64,000 bases of DNA from Marinobacter sp. S6332. Lineage in GTDB: Bacteria > Pseudomonadota > Gammaproteobacteria > Pseudomonadales > Oleiphilaceae. The stretch spans positions 124,001 to 188,000 of the forward strand of contig NZ_JALKAP010000003.1 of assembly GCF_023016045.1 (NCBI RefSeq), in the 5' to 3' direction. Positions 25,787-35,747 of the stretch are shown piece by piece. The translations under genes were made by a program, and so were the position numbers. Each line of letters begins with the position of its first letter. Position 1 is the first letter of the stretch. The notes beneath the pieces were generated by a model. That model was not told the origin of the DNA. It searched no databases and saw only the letters and a list, made by a program, of their open reading frames with translations.

Positions 25787-27322
25787 TTAGGATGCCTTGC
25801 CGTTGCCAGCACCTAAAAACAGCTGGTAAGCCTCGTTATCCGTCATGTTTTCATAGCGGAAGCCTACTTTTCCCAGCATGGTTTCGAAGTCTTTCACTTC
25901 ATCATTATATACTTGTGCGCCTAGTAGCACGCGGCTGTATGCGGCACCGTGATTGCGGTAATGGAACATAGAGATATTCCAGCGTGTGCCTAGCGACATC
26001 AGCAGCTTCAGCAAAGCTCCCGGGCGCTCCGGGAACTCGAACTGGAACACCTTCTCATTGGCGATTGTAGGCGCGTGGCCGCCAACCATGTGACGAATGT
26101 GCTGCTTGGCCATGTCACTTTCCGTGAGATCGAGAACAGAGTAGCCGTTTTCGCGAAGATCCTGCACCAACTCGTCCCTACCCAAACCGCCAGCCTGAAC
26201 CTGAACGCCCACAAAAATGGTCGCCTTGCTTGCATCGGCATAGCGATAGTTAAACTCGGTGATGTTGCGCTTATGCAGAGCGTTGATAAAGGTCTTAAAG
26301 GCACCGGGCTTTTCTGGAATGGTAACCGCAAGGATCGCCTCTCGCTTCTCACCGATTTCTGTGCGCTCGGAAATGTAACGCAAGCGGTCAAAATTCATAT
26401 TGGCGCCACTCAAAGTAGCCACCAAGTTTTCATTCTCGATGTTTTCCCGCTCAATATACTTTTTGATACCGGCAACACCCAGCGCCCCAGCTGGCTCGGC
26501 GATTGAGCGCGTGTCTTCAAAGATGTCTTTAATTGCCGCACAGATCTCATCGGTGGAGACAGTGATCACCTCATCCACATGGTCTTTGCAGATTTCCCAC
26601 GGGTATTCACCGATCTGCTTCACCGCTACGCCATCTGCAAAGATGCCCACTTCGTCCAGCACTACTCGCTTGCCCGCTTTCATGGCAGCTTGCAGACAGT
26701 TGGAATCGTCGGGCTCAACGCCAATCACCTTGATTTCAGGGCGTAGGTATTTGATGTAGGCAGCCATACCGGCAATCAAGCCACCACCACCCACGCAAAT
26801 AAACACTGCGTGAATGGGTTTGCTGAACTGCCACAGCATTTCCATGGCAACCGTGCCCTGCCCTGCGATGACATCCGGGTCGTCATAAGGGGGGATGTAG
26901 GTATACCCGTGCTTCTCCACCAGTTCCTTAGCTTGAGCGGCGGCCTCGTCAAAGGCATCGCCCTTGAGTACTACACGCGCACCATGAGCCCGCACTGAGC
27001 GCACTTTGATCTCAGGCGTGGTTTGCGGCATCACGATAACGGCTTTGATACCCAATTCCTTCGCTGCGAGTGCCACACCTTGAGCATGATTGCCCGCAGA
27101 AGCACAGATAACCCCTTTGGATTTCTGCTCTTCCGACAACTGGACAAGCCGGTTGTACGCGCCGCGAATCTTAAAAGAAAACACCGGCTGAAGGTCTTCC
27201 CGCTTGAGCATAATATTATTGCCAAAGCGCTTGGATAGGCTGCGGGCTTCAGTGAGGGGTGTTTCGATGGCCACGTCATAGACGCGCGCATCGAGGATCT
27301 TTTTGATGTAGCGTTGCGGCAT
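25787..27322 (-). CDS. ilvA: Threonine ammonia-lyase, biosynthetic (IlvA)
   Basis: IlvA deaminates threonine to 2-oxobutanoate, the first step of isoleucine synthesis. 511 residues, full length for the biosynthetic enzyme. The PLP lysine is Lys51 in SFKIRGAYNR; CVGGGGLIAGM is the phosphate-binding glycine loop. Two ACT-like regulatory repeats follow the catalytic domain (around residues 330-410 and 425-505: FPERPGALLKLL), the site of isoleucine inhibition in the family. It is divergent from rpiA. Confidence 0.95.
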   Translation of the reverse strand: MPQRYIKKILDARVYDVAIETPLTEARSLSKRFGNNIMLKREDLQPVFSFKIRGAYNRLVQLSEEQKSKGVICASAGNHAQGVALAAKELGIKAVIVMPQTTPEIKVRSVRAHGARVVLKGDAFDEAAAQAKELVEKHGYTYIPPYDDPDVIAGQGTVAMEMLWQFSKPIHAVFICVGGGGLIAGMAAYIKYLRPEIKVIGVEPDDSNCLQAAMKAGKRVVLDEVGIFADGVAVKQIGEYPWEICKDHVDEVITVSTDEICAAIKDIFEDTRSIAEPAGALGVAGIKKYIERENIENENLVATLSGANMNFDRLRYISERTEIGEKREAILAVTIPEKPGAFKTFINALHKRNITEFNYRYADASKATIFVGVQVQAGGLGRDELVQDLRENGYSVLDLTESDMAKQHIRHMVGGHAPTIANEKVFQFEFPERPGALLKLLMSLGTRWNISMFHYRNHGAAYSRVLLGAQVYNDEVKDFETMLGKVGFRYENMTDNEAYQLFLGAGNGKAS

Positions 27323-27458
27323 GATGGTTCCGGTTGTTGGTGAGTGGTCGGGGAAAACCTACAGTGTAGAAACTTTGCACGGCTGCCGTCTATAAGCTGG
27401 CCACTCATAAGCGCTATAATGGCCGCTGAACCCACAAGATTTGAACTCGGAGCGCTCA

Positions 27459-28130
27459 ATGACTCAGGACGAACTCAAAAAAGCCGTTGCCAAAGCTGCA
27501 GTGGACTACATTGCTCCGCGCTTGGAACGCGATAGCGTTGTTGGCGTTGGCACCGGCAGCACAGCGAACTTCTTCATCGACATGCTAGCTGAGCTTAAAA
27601 ACGAGTTCGACGGCGCTGTGGCCAGCTCGGAAGCAACCGCCGAGCGACTAAAAAGCCACGGCATTCCGGTTTATGATCTGAACAGTGCTGGCGAGCTGGA
27701 GTTTTATGTAGACGGTGCCGACGAAACCAATGAGCGCCTTGAACTGATCAAAGGCGGCGGTGGAGCACTGACTCGCGAGAAAATCGTTGCAGAGGTTGCC
27801 AAGACGTTCATCTGCATAGCAGACGAATCCAAAAAAGTCGGCGTATTGGGCGAATTCCCCTTGCCGGTAGAGGTTATCCCCATGGCACGCAGTCATGTTG
27901 GTCGTGAGATCGTCAAGCTAGGCGGCGACCCCGTATATCGAGACGGCTTCACAACCGACAATGGCAATATCATTCTAGACATCTACAACATGGATATTTC
28001 CCGTCCGATCCAGATCGAAGAAAGGCTGAACAACATTGTGGGCGTTGTTACCAATGGTCTGTTCGCTCGCCGCCCAGCGGACCTGCTGCTCCTCGGAACC
28101 AGTCGCGGAGTCGAGAGCATCGCTCGGTAA
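27459..28130 (+). CDS. rpiA: Ribose-5-phosphate isomerase A
   Basis: Interconverts ribose-5-phosphate and ribulose-5-phosphate. 223 residues: the substrate loop [39 protein letters not shown] with catalytic Asp/Lys/Glu residues, and [11 protein letters not shown]. The start is ATG 27459; an in-frame TTG at 27441 exists but contains the ribosome site. A TATAAT box at 27415-27420 probably belongs to its promoter. A strong terminator follows. Confidence 0.95.
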   Translation: MTQDELKKAVAKAAVDYIAPRLERDSVVGVGTGSTANFFIDMLAELKNEFDGAVASSEATAERLKSHGIPVYDLNSAGELEFYVDGADETNERLELIKGGGGALTREKIVAEVAKTFICIADESKKVGVLGEFPLPVEVIPMARSHVGREIVKLGGDPVYRDGFTTDNGNIILDIYNMDISRPIQIEERLNNIVGVVTNGLFARRPADLLLLGTSRGVESIAR

Positions 28131-28154
28131 GACACCTAATCTAGATTGATCTAT

Positions 28155-28184
28155 AAAAAACTGGCACCTCAAGCCAGTTTTTTT
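28155..28184 (+). terminator. Rho-independent terminator of rpiA
   Basis: Hairpin AAAAAACTGGC...GCCAGTTTTTTT with a 7-base loop, directly downstream of rpiA and before the acyl-CoA dehydrogenase gene. Confidence 0.85.
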
Positions 28185-28274
28185 ACGCTAACCCACACCC
28201 AAACCAAGCGCTTGCTTGGTGTTCGAAATTGCGCGACACTAGCTCTTATCAATTCCGAATAGAGGTTTGTTATC

Positions 28275-29414
28275 GTGTCCGATTTCTTCAACGAAACCCA
28301 CGAGCAGGTGCGACTAACCGCCCGCAAATTCATTGAGACTCACGTCACCCCCCATATTGATGATTGGGAAGAAGCTGGTGAGTTCCCTCGGGAGATATAC
28401 AAGAAAGCTGGCGATGCAGGTCTTCTCGGCATTGGTTTTCCCGAAGCTCTCGGTGGCGTGGGCGAAGGCGATATCTTCATGAAAGTAGCGGTTTCTGAAG
28501 AGCTCATGCGCTCCACTTCGGGCGGATTTGTCGCCAGCATCGGCTCTCTGGATATCGGCCTACCGCCCGTTGCCAAATGGGCTAAAAAAGACATCCGTGA
28601 AGAAGTCGTGCCGCCCGTGCTACGCGGTGAAAAAATCGCTGCCCTTGCAGTCACAGAGCCAGGCGGTGGTTCAGACGTTGCCAACTTAAAAACACGCGCG
28701 GTGAAAGACGGCGATCACTACATCGTAAACGGCAGCAAAACCTTCATCACCAGCGGCACTCGAGCCGATCACTACACTGTAGCCGTAAGAACCGGCGGCG
28801 AGGGCCACGCAGGCATCAGCCTGCTATTAATCGACCGCGGCACTCCCGGTTTCTCTAATGGTAAAAAGCTTCGGAAGATGGGCTGGTGGGCCAGCGATAC
28901 CGCTGAACTGTTCTTCGAAGACTGCCGAGTGCCCGCTGACCGCCTGATTGGCGCAGAGAACGCGGGCTTTATTGCCATCATGAGCAACTTTCTGGCGGAA
29001 CGTCTCAGCCTATCCATCATGGCCTACATGACCGCCCAGCTGGCCTATGAAGCAGCCTTGGAATACACAAAACAACGTCAGGCCTTCGGCCGCCCGGTTT
29101 CGGGCTTTCAAGTTACTCGCCACAAACTGGTAGATATGGCCACCCAAATCGACGTGGCCCGCGAATACACCTACCGTTGCGCAGCACTGATGCAGGCTGG
29201 CAAAAACCCGATCAAGCAAGTGGCCATGGCTAAGAACTTTTCTGTGGATGTTTGCGAAAAAGTCACCCGCGAAGCCGTGCAACTGTTTGGGGGCATGGGA
29301 TACATGAGGGAATCGGTGGTTGATCGCTTGTACCGGGATGCAAAAATCCTGTCGATTGGCGGCGGAACTACCGAAATCATGAAAGAACTGATTGCGAAGC
29401 AGATTAAACTTTAA
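28275..29414 (+). CDS. Acyl-CoA dehydrogenase
   Basis: An FAD enzyme that introduces a trans-2,3 double bond into an acyl-CoA. 379 residues with the three family domains; signatures ALAVTEPGGGSDVANLKTRA, FITSGTRADHYTVAVRT and LFGGMGYMRES. The start is GTG 28275. The place where short- and medium-chain enzymes carry their catalytic Glu (YEGT) reads GGGT here. As in long-chain/isovaleryl-type enzymes, the base may instead be a Glu in the AYEAALEYTKQR helix. The substrate chain is not predictable. It stands alone between rpiA and ppa. Confidence 0.9.
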   Translation: MSDFFNETHEQVRLTARKFIETHVTPHIDDWEEAGEFPREIYKKAGDAGLLGIGFPEALGGVGEGDIFMKVAVSEELMRSTSGGFVASIGSLDIGLPPVAKWAKKDIREEVVPPVLRGEKIAALAVTEPGGGSDVANLKTRAVKDGDHYIVNGSKTFITSGTRADHYTVAVRTGGEGHAGISLLLIDRGTPGFSNGKKLRKMGWWASDTAELFFEDCRVPADRLIGAENAGFIAIMSNFLAERLSLSIMAYMTAQLAYEAALEYTKQRQAFGRPVSGFQVTRHKLVDMATQIDVAREYTYRCAALMQAGKNPIKQVAMAKNFSVDVCEKVTREAVQLFGGMGYMRESVVDRLYRDAKILSIGGGTTEIMKELIAKQIKL

Positions 29415-29458
29415 GTTTGATGCATTCTTTCAACACCGCCTACTTCGGAGTCGGGTTC

Positions 29459-29563
29459 GCCCTCTGGCGGTGCTGTCTGAAAAACGCCCGTAAATACATC
29501 CCTGTAGGGCTCGGTCGCGCCATCCTTGGCGCTCCACGTTTTCAGACAGCACCGCCAGAGGGC
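29459..29563. repeat. Long perfect inverted repeat
   Basis: Two perfect 25-base arms, 29459-29483 (GCCCTCTGGCGGTGCTGTCT...) and 29539-29563 (its reverse complement), are separated by 55 bases that include CCCTGTAGGG and a GCGCCATCCTTGGCGC mini-hairpin. It lies in the 276-base gap between the acyl-CoA dehydrogenase gene and ppa. I recall similar cgtaaatacatccctgtagg-type palindromic units from Marinobacter genomes, so it may be a dispersed repetitive element. It could also terminate transcription. Confidence 0.7.
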
Positions 29564-29690
29564 AACCAGTAACCAAGGCGGAGGATATCACCCACCAAGG
29601 TTTAGTTTCGAATGACAGTAGAGTCCCGTATAATTGCGCTCACTTTTCAAGCACAGTTAAACGAACCTAACGTATCAGGAAGGAACTCTC

Positions 29691-30218
29691 ATGCAATTCG
29701 ACAACATCCCAGCGGGCAAAAACCCACCAGAAGACATCTACGTAGCCATTGAAATCCCGGCTAACAGCTCACCGGTCAAGTACGAACTCGACAAAGACAT
29801 GGGTGCCCTGCTGGTCGATCGCTTCATGGCAACGCCTATGTTCTACCCAGCCAACTACGGCTTTATCCCTCACACTCTGGGTGAAGACGGCGACCCGCTG
29901 GACGTTCTGGTTGTTACCCCTTACGCACTTCAGGCTGGCTCAGTGATCCGCTGCCGCCCGGTAGGCGTTCTGAACATGGACGACGAAGCTGGTGGCGATG
30001 CCAAACTAGTAGCCGTGCCACACAGCAAGCTGACCAACTCCTATCAGGACGTACAGGAAATCGACGATCTGCCTGTTCTGCTGCGCGATCAGATTCGCCA
30101 CTTCTTTGAAAACTACAAAACACTTGAGCCAGGCAAGTGGGTCAAAGTAAAAGGTTGGGACAACGCCGCTGCGGCCAAACAAGCCATTGTGGATTCGATC
30201 AAAGCTTACCAAGGCTGA
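29691..30218 (+). CDS. ppa: Inorganic pyrophosphatase
   Basis: Family I soluble pyrophosphatase, which hydrolyses pyrophosphate from biosynthesis. 175 residues. Signature [10 protein letters not shown] with the metal-binding aspartates; substrate residues seen in [27 protein letters not shown] and [27 protein letters not shown] ribosome site upstream. Convergent with the DUF2333 gene, sharing one terminator. Confidence 0.96.
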   Translation: MQFDNIPAGKNPPEDIYVAIEIPANSSPVKYELDKDMGALLVDRFMATPMFYPANYGFIPHTLGEDGDPLDVLVVTPYALQAGSVIRCRPVGVLNMDDEAGGDAKLVAVPHSKLTNSYQDVQEIDDLPVLLRDQIRHFFENYKTLEPGKWVKVKGWDNAAAAKQAIVDSIKAYQG

Positions 30219-30221
30219 TCT

Positions 30222-30266
30222 TCAGGCATAAAAAAACCGGGCAACGCCCGGTTTTTTTATGCCTGA
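30222..30266. terminator. Bidirectional terminator between ppa and the DUF2333 gene
   Basis: A very long symmetric hairpin: CAGGCATAAAAAAACCGGGC, a 3-base loop AAC, then its exact complement. The GC core ACCGGGC/GCCCGGT is flanked by A and T tracts on both sides, so it can end both convergent transcripts. Confidence 0.9.
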
Positions 30267-30276
30267 ACAAAACTCA

Positions 30277-31329
30277 TTAGCCCCGTGACAGTAGATCCCG
30301 CATATCGCTGATCGCCGCATTAGCGCGGGAAAGATACGCCGCCATGGTCAGTGAATGATTTGCCAAAACACCAAACCCGCTGCCATTAAGGATAACCGGG
30401 CTCCACATTTCGCCTTGAGCGCCCTCAAGCTCAATAATCACCTGTTTAACGCTGGAAACCGCATTTTTATCCTGCAACACCTTGCGGAAGTCCACTTCAA
30501 TCGCGCGAAAAATGTGCAGCAACGCCCAAGAGCTGCCACGAGCCTCATAGAACACATCGTCAATCTTGGTCCAATCGGTTTTAATATCACCGCCGCCAGT
30601 TTCTTCATTCAACGGATTATCTGAGTCCACATTGGCTACAGCTTCTGAAACGGATGCCTTACCCACGCTCTCACCCAAAGTACGGGAAAGACTACCCAGG
30701 CGGGTTTCCAGATCGCCAAGCCAGTTACTCAGGTTATCGGCCCGCGCGAAGAACTGGGCATTGGCCTGCTCGGGGCTCGAAAGACGGTTGAGGTAGCGCT
30801 TCAATGCGGTAATACCCCGGCGATACTCAGCCTCTGTAGAAGGAATCGCCCAGCTAGCGCTATCAAAGTGGAACTGCGGCTCGGCGATGATCAAATCGGG
30901 GTCTTCCGCAGACTGGCTCTGTGACCGGCTAATGTCTTTACGCATGGCCCGTGAAAGATCACGCAACTGCACGAGCACGCCGTACTCCCAGTTTGGCTGA
31001 TTGTCCAACCAAAGCCCCGGGGGGAAGATATCATTTGAAATGTACCCGCCAGGCTTGTCTAAAAGCGTTTCCGCTATACGGATCATGGTTACCGTTGTGG
31101 CAAAACCGGTTATGGGCTCTCGCTGCATTTCATTCGCAACCGCCCGGGTATGTTCACGTACGGAGAAGGCCTCCGGCTCACTACTCCAGTATATGCCCAG
31201 CACCACTGTTACCAGCAGGTATACGAACAAGACAACGGCTAAAAACTTGCCGATCATACCGTTGTTACCAGCATAATCCTGAGCGTCTTCTTTTTTGTCT
31301 CTGAAATACTGTTTGATTTTGCCTGGCAT
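30277..31329 (-). CDS. DUF2333 family membrane-anchored protein
   Basis: A 350-residue protein with one N-terminal membrane helix (FLAVVLFVYLLVTVVLGIYW) and a large, probably periplasmic domain. Family-typical segments are GGYISNDIFPPGLWLDN, WEYGVLVQLRDLSRAMR and SVKQVIIELEGAQGEMWSP. Function unknown. It is common in Marinobacter and Pseudomonas relatives. Divergent from the diguanylate cyclase, with about 220 bases between. Confidence 0.9.
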   Translation of the reverse strand: MPGKIKQYFRDKKEDAQDYAGNNGMIGKFLAVVLFVYLLVTVVLGIYWSSEPEAFSVREHTRAVANEMQREPITGFATTVTMIRIAETLLDKPGGYISNDIFPPGLWLDNQPNWEYGVLVQLRDLSRAMRKDISRSQSQSAEDPDLIIAEPQFHFDSASWAIPSTEAEYRRGITALKRYLNRLSSPEQANAQFFARADNLSNWLGDLETRLGSLSRTLGESVGKASVSEAVANVDSDNPLNEETGGGDIKTDWTKIDDVFYEARGSSWALLHIFRAIEVDFRKVLQDKNAVSSVKQVIIELEGAQGEMWSPVILNGSGFGVLANHSLTMAAYLSRANAAISDMRDLLSRG

Positions 31330-31553
31330 ATTACGTTGAGCCCCTTGTCTGTTAATTGACTGTGCAAACGGTCTTACAGATCCTAACCTATGGGGCGTCC
31401 TATATACACACCGCAGAATTCACAAACAATTACACAGTGCAACTTACCCCGACAACTCTAAACACTATAGACTCCCAAAACAGACTAGAGTTGGGAAAAA
31501 CGTCCAAGCAATAAAAGGACGGCCCAAAATGAGAAGAGGCAGCCCGAAGAATA

Positions 31554-33167
31554 ATGAGCGACGCAAGCCAGAAAGAAAAACTCAGGCAGCACTTTGCACG
31601 CCGCGTTACAACTCAAGCACGGGTTGTTCTAGACATCTGGCAAAAAGTCCACGCCAATAACGAACCCTTTTCCGCGCACCGCGAAGAACTGCTGTCGGCT
31701 TCCGATAAGCTGGTACGTTATGCGAAGCGCTTCGAAATGGCGGGCCATGCCGATGCTGGCAATAAAGTTCTCGATATTGTCCGCAACTGGCCGGACGATA
31801 CGCCTCTGAACGATGCCACCGAACGGCAACTTCAAGATGCCTTTGATGCACTCGCCCGAAGCACTCTCAGGCGAACAGACCAAACCAATACAGAAGCTCC
31901 CCACCAGTTCCGGCGCACGCCTGTATACATCGCACTCGCAAACGTTGAGATGGCCTCTCGGCTGATCCGCCAGCTTGAGTTTTTTGGCTTTCGTGCTGCG
32001 GCTTTTGATTCTGCAGAGGAACTCGCCGAAGCCTGCGCCCTGCACAAGCCAGAAACTATCCTGATGGATGTGAACTTCGGCGGCAGCAAGAATGCGGGCA
32101 TCGCCACCATCGAGCGTCTTCAGGAACGACACGACACGCCGGTTCCGATTATCTTTATGAGCGATGAAGACGGAACCATTCAAACCCGCCTTAGGGCGTC
32201 CCGGTGTGGCGGCGAAGAATTTTTCTACCCAGCCGTTGATCCTGGTCAGCTGATTGAGAAGATAGAAACCTATACGCACGGCAACACCGTTGAGCCATAC
32301 CGGGTGCTTGTTCTGGACGACTCCAGAGCACAGGCAAAATTCATGGAGACGGTTCTAAGAAAGGCGGGCATGACAGCCCACATCATTACCGACCCCATGG
32401 AGATAATCCACGCACTGGATATATTTTCGCCGGAAATCATCATTCTCGATATGTACATGCCCGGCTGCACCGGAATGGAGGTTGCGCGAGTAATCCGGCA
32501 GCAGGACCGTTTCCACAGCGTTCCCATCATCTACCTTTCGGCAGAAGATGACGTCACCAAGCAACTGCATGCTATGAGCCTGGGTGGTGACGACTTCCTA
32601 ACCAAGCCAATTGACCCGAAACACCTTATCGCAACGCTTCATAATCGTGGCCGACGCGCTCGTTCGCTACTGGCGTTAATGATTCGCGATAGCCTAACCG
32701 GCCTCTATAATCACACCCATACACTGTATTTGCTGGATCAGGAGATCGTGCGGGCACAGCAGAAAGACCAACCCCTGTGCTTTGCGATGATTGATATTGA
32801 CTACTTCAAGAAGGTGAACGATACCTTCGGGCACCCAATTGGCGACCGGGTTCTCCGCAGCCTTTCAATGTTTTTGAAACAGCGCCTGCGTAAAACCGAC
32901 CACATTGGCCGCTACGGTGGCGAAGAGTTCGCTATTATTCTTCCCAACACACGTCCAAGTGACGCCCGCAACGTTCTCAATGAAATCCGTGAACGCTTTT
33001 CCGAGCTTCAGCAGCCAGCCGGAGACCGAGAGTTTAACGTTACCTTCAGCTGTGGCGTGGCGTCTTGGAACAACGAGCCCTCGCAAACTCTTTGCGAGCG
33101 TGCCGATCGCGCTCTTTATACCTCCAAGGAGCACGGCCGGAATTGCGTTACTCTGGCAGATAACTAA
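31554..33167 (+). CDS. Diguanylate cyclase with two receiver domains (PleD-like)
   Basis: A 537-residue response regulator predicted to make cyclic di-GMP. Residues 1-110 are helical, possibly a degenerate Hpt-like region lacking an obvious phospho-His. A first receiver (about 122-240) keeps Asp172 (ILMDVNF) but lacks the acidic pair and the conserved Lys, so it is probably a structural or degenerate REC. The second receiver (about 249-367) is complete: DD near 255-256, Asp299 in IILDMYMPG, Lys351 in FLTKPID. The GGDEF domain has GGEEF at 455-459 and the inhibitory I-site RKTD at 446-449, exactly five residues before. No partner kinase lies next to it. Confidence 0.93.
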   Translation: MSDASQKEKLRQHFARRVTTQARVVLDIWQKVHANNEPFSAHREELLSASDKLVRYAKRFEMAGHADAGNKVLDIVRNWPDDTPLNDATERQLQDAFDALARSTLRRTDQTNTEAPHQFRRTPVYIALANVEMASRLIRQLEFFGFRAAAFDSAEELAEACALHKPETILMDVNFGGSKNAGIATIERLQERHDTPVPIIFMSDEDGTIQTRLRASRCGGEEFFYPAVDPGQLIEKIETYTHGNTVEPYRVLVLDDSRAQAKFMETVLRKAGMTAHIITDPMEIIHALDIFSPEIIILDMYMPGCTGMEVARVIRQQDRFHSVPIIYLSAEDDVTKQLHAMSLGGDDFLTKPIDPKHLIATLHNRGRRARSLLALMIRDSLTGLYNHTHTLYLLDQEIVRAQQKDQPLCFAMIDIDYFKKVNDTFGHPIGDRVLRSLSMFLKQRLRKTDHIGRYGGEEFAIILPNTRPSDARNVLNEIRERFSELQQPAGDREFNVTFSCGVASWNNEPSQTLCERADRALYTSKEHGRNCVTLADN

Positions 33168-33421
33168 GCAGTAAATCGACCGGCAGCCCGCGCGGGCTGC
33201 CATATGAAACCATCGTCGTATAGAAGTCACCCCCACCGTTCACGACAATGATTGCTATCAGCAGGCCCCATTTCTATTCTTCTGCCCTCTGTTGCCACTT
33301 GTGTGCAACATACAACATTGTCAAATAGTGTTGATCTGAGGGATAAAAGCACACACGATAGGTGGAAAATGCCAATAAATTCGGCGATCCTGTTATTACA
33401 GTCATAAAGGCAAACGCTATC

Positions 33422-33862
33422 ATGTCGACAATTCTCGTGCTCCACGGCCCCAACCTGAACATGCTCGGCACCCGCGAGCCAGAGGTCTATGGCCACGAAA
33501 CACTGGCAGATATTGATGCGCGACTAAGCGAACAAGCTGCAGAGCACGGCCATCACTTGTTACACCTACAGTCAAACGCTGAATATGAATTGATTGATAG
33601 AATCCATGAAGCTCGGGCAGAAGGTGTAGATTTCATCATTATTAATCCTGCTGCCTTTACGCACACCAGTGTTGCCCTGCGGGATGCCATATTGGCGTCA
33701 GGCATTCCGTTTATAGAAGTACATCTTTCTAACGTGCATGCGCGAGAAGCTTTTCGCCATCACTCGTATTTTTCTGATATCGCCCAAGGCGTTATCTGCG
33801 GATTAGGCAGCCAAGGATACGAGCTAGCGCTCCAGGCAGCCATACAACAAATTCACCGATAG
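33422..33862 (+). CDS. aroQ: Type II 3-dehydroquinate dehydratase
   Basis: Third step of the shikimate pathway. 146 residues from ATG 33422; the frame extends upstream to 33362. Seen: [20 protein letters not shown] with the catalytic Tyr, [32 protein letters not shown] and [19 protein letters not shown]. First gene of aroQ-accB-accC, a conserved order. Confidence 0.96.
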   Translation: MSTILVLHGPNLNMLGTREPEVYGHETLADIDARLSEQAAEHGHHLLHLQSNAEYELIDRIHEARAEGVDFIIINPAAFTHTSVALRDAILASGIPFIEVHLSNVHAREAFRHHSYFSDIAQGVICGLGSQGYELALQAAIQQIHR

Positions 33863-33889
33863 AACTGATAACACGGGACTGGATTGACT

Positions 33890-34354
33890 ATGGATATTCG
33901 CAAAATCAAGAAACTGATCGAACTGCTCGAGGAGTCTGACGTAGAAGAGCTTGAGATTCACGAAGGAGATGACTCTGTTCGCATTTCCCGCCGTGGTGAG
34001 CAGGCCTCAGGCGCCCAGTACATCAGCCACTACGCACCGCCACAGCAGCCCCAGTACGCTCCTGCTCCGGAAACTCCGGGCCCTGTTCAGGAAGACAACT
34101 CACAACAAACCGTACACAACGGGCATGCCCTGCGCTCCCCGATGGTGGGAACCTTTTACCGGGCACCGTCTCCCACTGCGGATTCTTTTGCAGAAATCGG
34201 CCAGCAGGTTAAAGCTGGCGATGTTGTCTGCATTGTAGAAGCCATGAAAATGATGAACCAGATTGAAGCCGACAAGAGCGGCACAATCACTGAAATTCTG
34301 GTTGATAACGGTCAGCCCGTAGAGTTTGACCAGCCGCTGTTAATCATTTCCTGA
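33890..34354 (+). CDS. accB: Biotin carboxyl carrier protein of acetyl-CoA carboxylase
   Basis: AccB carries the biotin that shuttles CO2 in the first step of fatty acid synthesis. 154 residues: helical N-terminus ([16 protein letters not shown]), a Pro/Gln-rich flexible linker (about 48-75) and the biotinyl domain with EAMKMMNQ, where Lys120 is biotinylated. ATG 33890 is preferred over the TTG at 33884. Confidence 0.97.
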   Translation: MDIRKIKKLIELLEESDVEELEIHEGDDSVRISRRGEQASGAQYISHYAPPQQPQYAPAPETPGPVQEDNSQQTVHNGHALRSPMVGTFYRAPSPTADSFAEIGQQVKAGDVVCIVEAMKMMNQIEADKSGTITEILVDNGQPVEFDQPLLIIS

Positions 34355-34372
34355 ACCCGGTGATAGCTACTC

Positions 34373-35719
34373 ATGGCCATGTTAGAAAAAGTTCTGATCG
34401 CAAACCGAGGTGAAATAGCCCTCCGGATCTTGCGTGCCTGTAAAGAGCTCGGCATCAAAACCGTAGCGGTTCACTCACAAGTTGACCGCGACTTGATGCA
34501 CGTGCGTCTGGCGGATGAATCCGTCTGTATCGGCCCCAATAGCCCTCTGGAAAGTTACCTCAACATACCTGCCATCATCAGTGCTGCAGAAGTAACAGAT
34601 TCTGTGGGTATACACCCGGGTTACGGTTTCATGGCGGAGAACGCCGACTTTGCCGAGCAGGTTGAGAAAAGCGGCTTCCGCTTTATCGGCCCCAGAGCAG
34701 AAACCATTCGCCTTATGGGCAACAAGGTTTCCGCCATCAACGCGATGATTCGCGCCGGCGTTCCTACGGTGCCGGGTTCAGACGGCCCGCTAACCGATGA
34801 CGACGACCGCACCCTGCAGATTGCACGCAAAATCGGCTACCCCGTAATGATCAAAGCGGCCTCCGGCGGCGGCGGTCGCGGCATGCAGGTGGTGCATTCC
34901 GAAGCAGCACTGCTCAAGGCGGTACAAATCACCCAGTCTGAAGCCCGGAACGCCTTCGGCGACCCTACGGTTTATCTGGAAAAGTTTCTGGAAGCCCCTC
35001 GCCACGTCGAAATTCAAGTGCTGGCCGACATGCACGGCAACTGCATTCATCTGGGTGATCGGGACTGCTCCATGCAGCGCCGGAACCAGAAGGTTATCGA
35101 AGAGGCTCCAGCCCCGAATATCGAGCCCGAAGCCCGCGAGCGCACCCTCAAGGCTTGCGTGGAAGCCTGCAAGGAAATCGGCTATGTCGGCGCTGGCACT
35201 TTTGAATTTCTGTACCAAGACGGCGAATTTTTCTTTATTGAGATGAACACGCGTGTTCAGGTAGAACATCCAGTCTCGGAAATGGTAACGGGTGTCGATA
35301 TTGTTCGTGAACAGCTGCGGATTGCCAGCGGCTTGCCACTGCAATACAAACAGGAAGAAATTCACATCAGAGGCCACGCAATGGAGTGCCGCATTAACGC
35401 GGAAGATCCGGCCACCTTTGTGCCCAGCCCGGGTACAGTGAAGCACTTCCATGCCCCCGGTGGTTATGGTGTGCGGGTAGACTCACACCTTTATAGCGGC
35501 TATACCGTACCTCCGTTTTACGATTCGTTGATTGCCAAGCTGATTACTTGGGGCGACGACCGACAGATCGCCCGGAGACGAATGAAGAACGCTCTGGACG
35601 AGCTTTTGGTTGAAGGCATTAAAACCAATCAGCCGCTGCACAGAAAACTGATACGCGATGGTGGCTTTAAAACGGTAGACTTCACCATTCATTACCTTGA
35701 AAAACTGATGCGGGACTAA
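34373..35719 (+). CDS. accC: Biotin carboxylase of acetyl-CoA carboxylase
   Basis: AccC carboxylates biotin on AccB using ATP and bicarbonate. 448 residues of ATP-grasp type: [38 protein letters not shown] (ATP-binding glycine loop), [19 protein letters not shown] and [20 protein letters not shown]. Start ATG 34373; ATG 34379 (MLEKV) is the more usual family start and may be the true one. 18 bases after accB. Confidence 0.97.
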   Translation: MAMLEKVLIANRGEIALRILRACKELGIKTVAVHSQVDRDLMHVRLADESVCIGPNSPLESYLNIPAIISAAEVTDSVGIHPGYGFMAENADFAEQVEKSGFRFIGPRAETIRLMGNKVSAINAMIRAGVPTVPGSDGPLTDDDDRTLQIARKIGYPVMIKAASGGGGRGMQVVHSEAALLKAVQITQSEARNAFGDPTVYLEKFLEAPRHVEIQVLADMHGNCIHLGDRDCSMQRRNQKVIEEAPAPNIEPEARERTLKACVEACKEIGYVGAGTFEFLYQDGEFFFIEMNTRVQVEHPVSEMVTGVDIVREQLRIASGLPLQYKQEEIHIRGHAMECRINAEDPATFVPSPGTVKHFHAPGGYGVRVDSHLYSGYTVPPFYDSLIAKLITWGDDRQIARRRMKNALDELLVEGIKTNQPLHRKLIRDGGFKTVDFTIHYLEKLMRD

Positions 35720-35747
35720 CCTCCTGCATCTCAATGCGGGAAGACTT

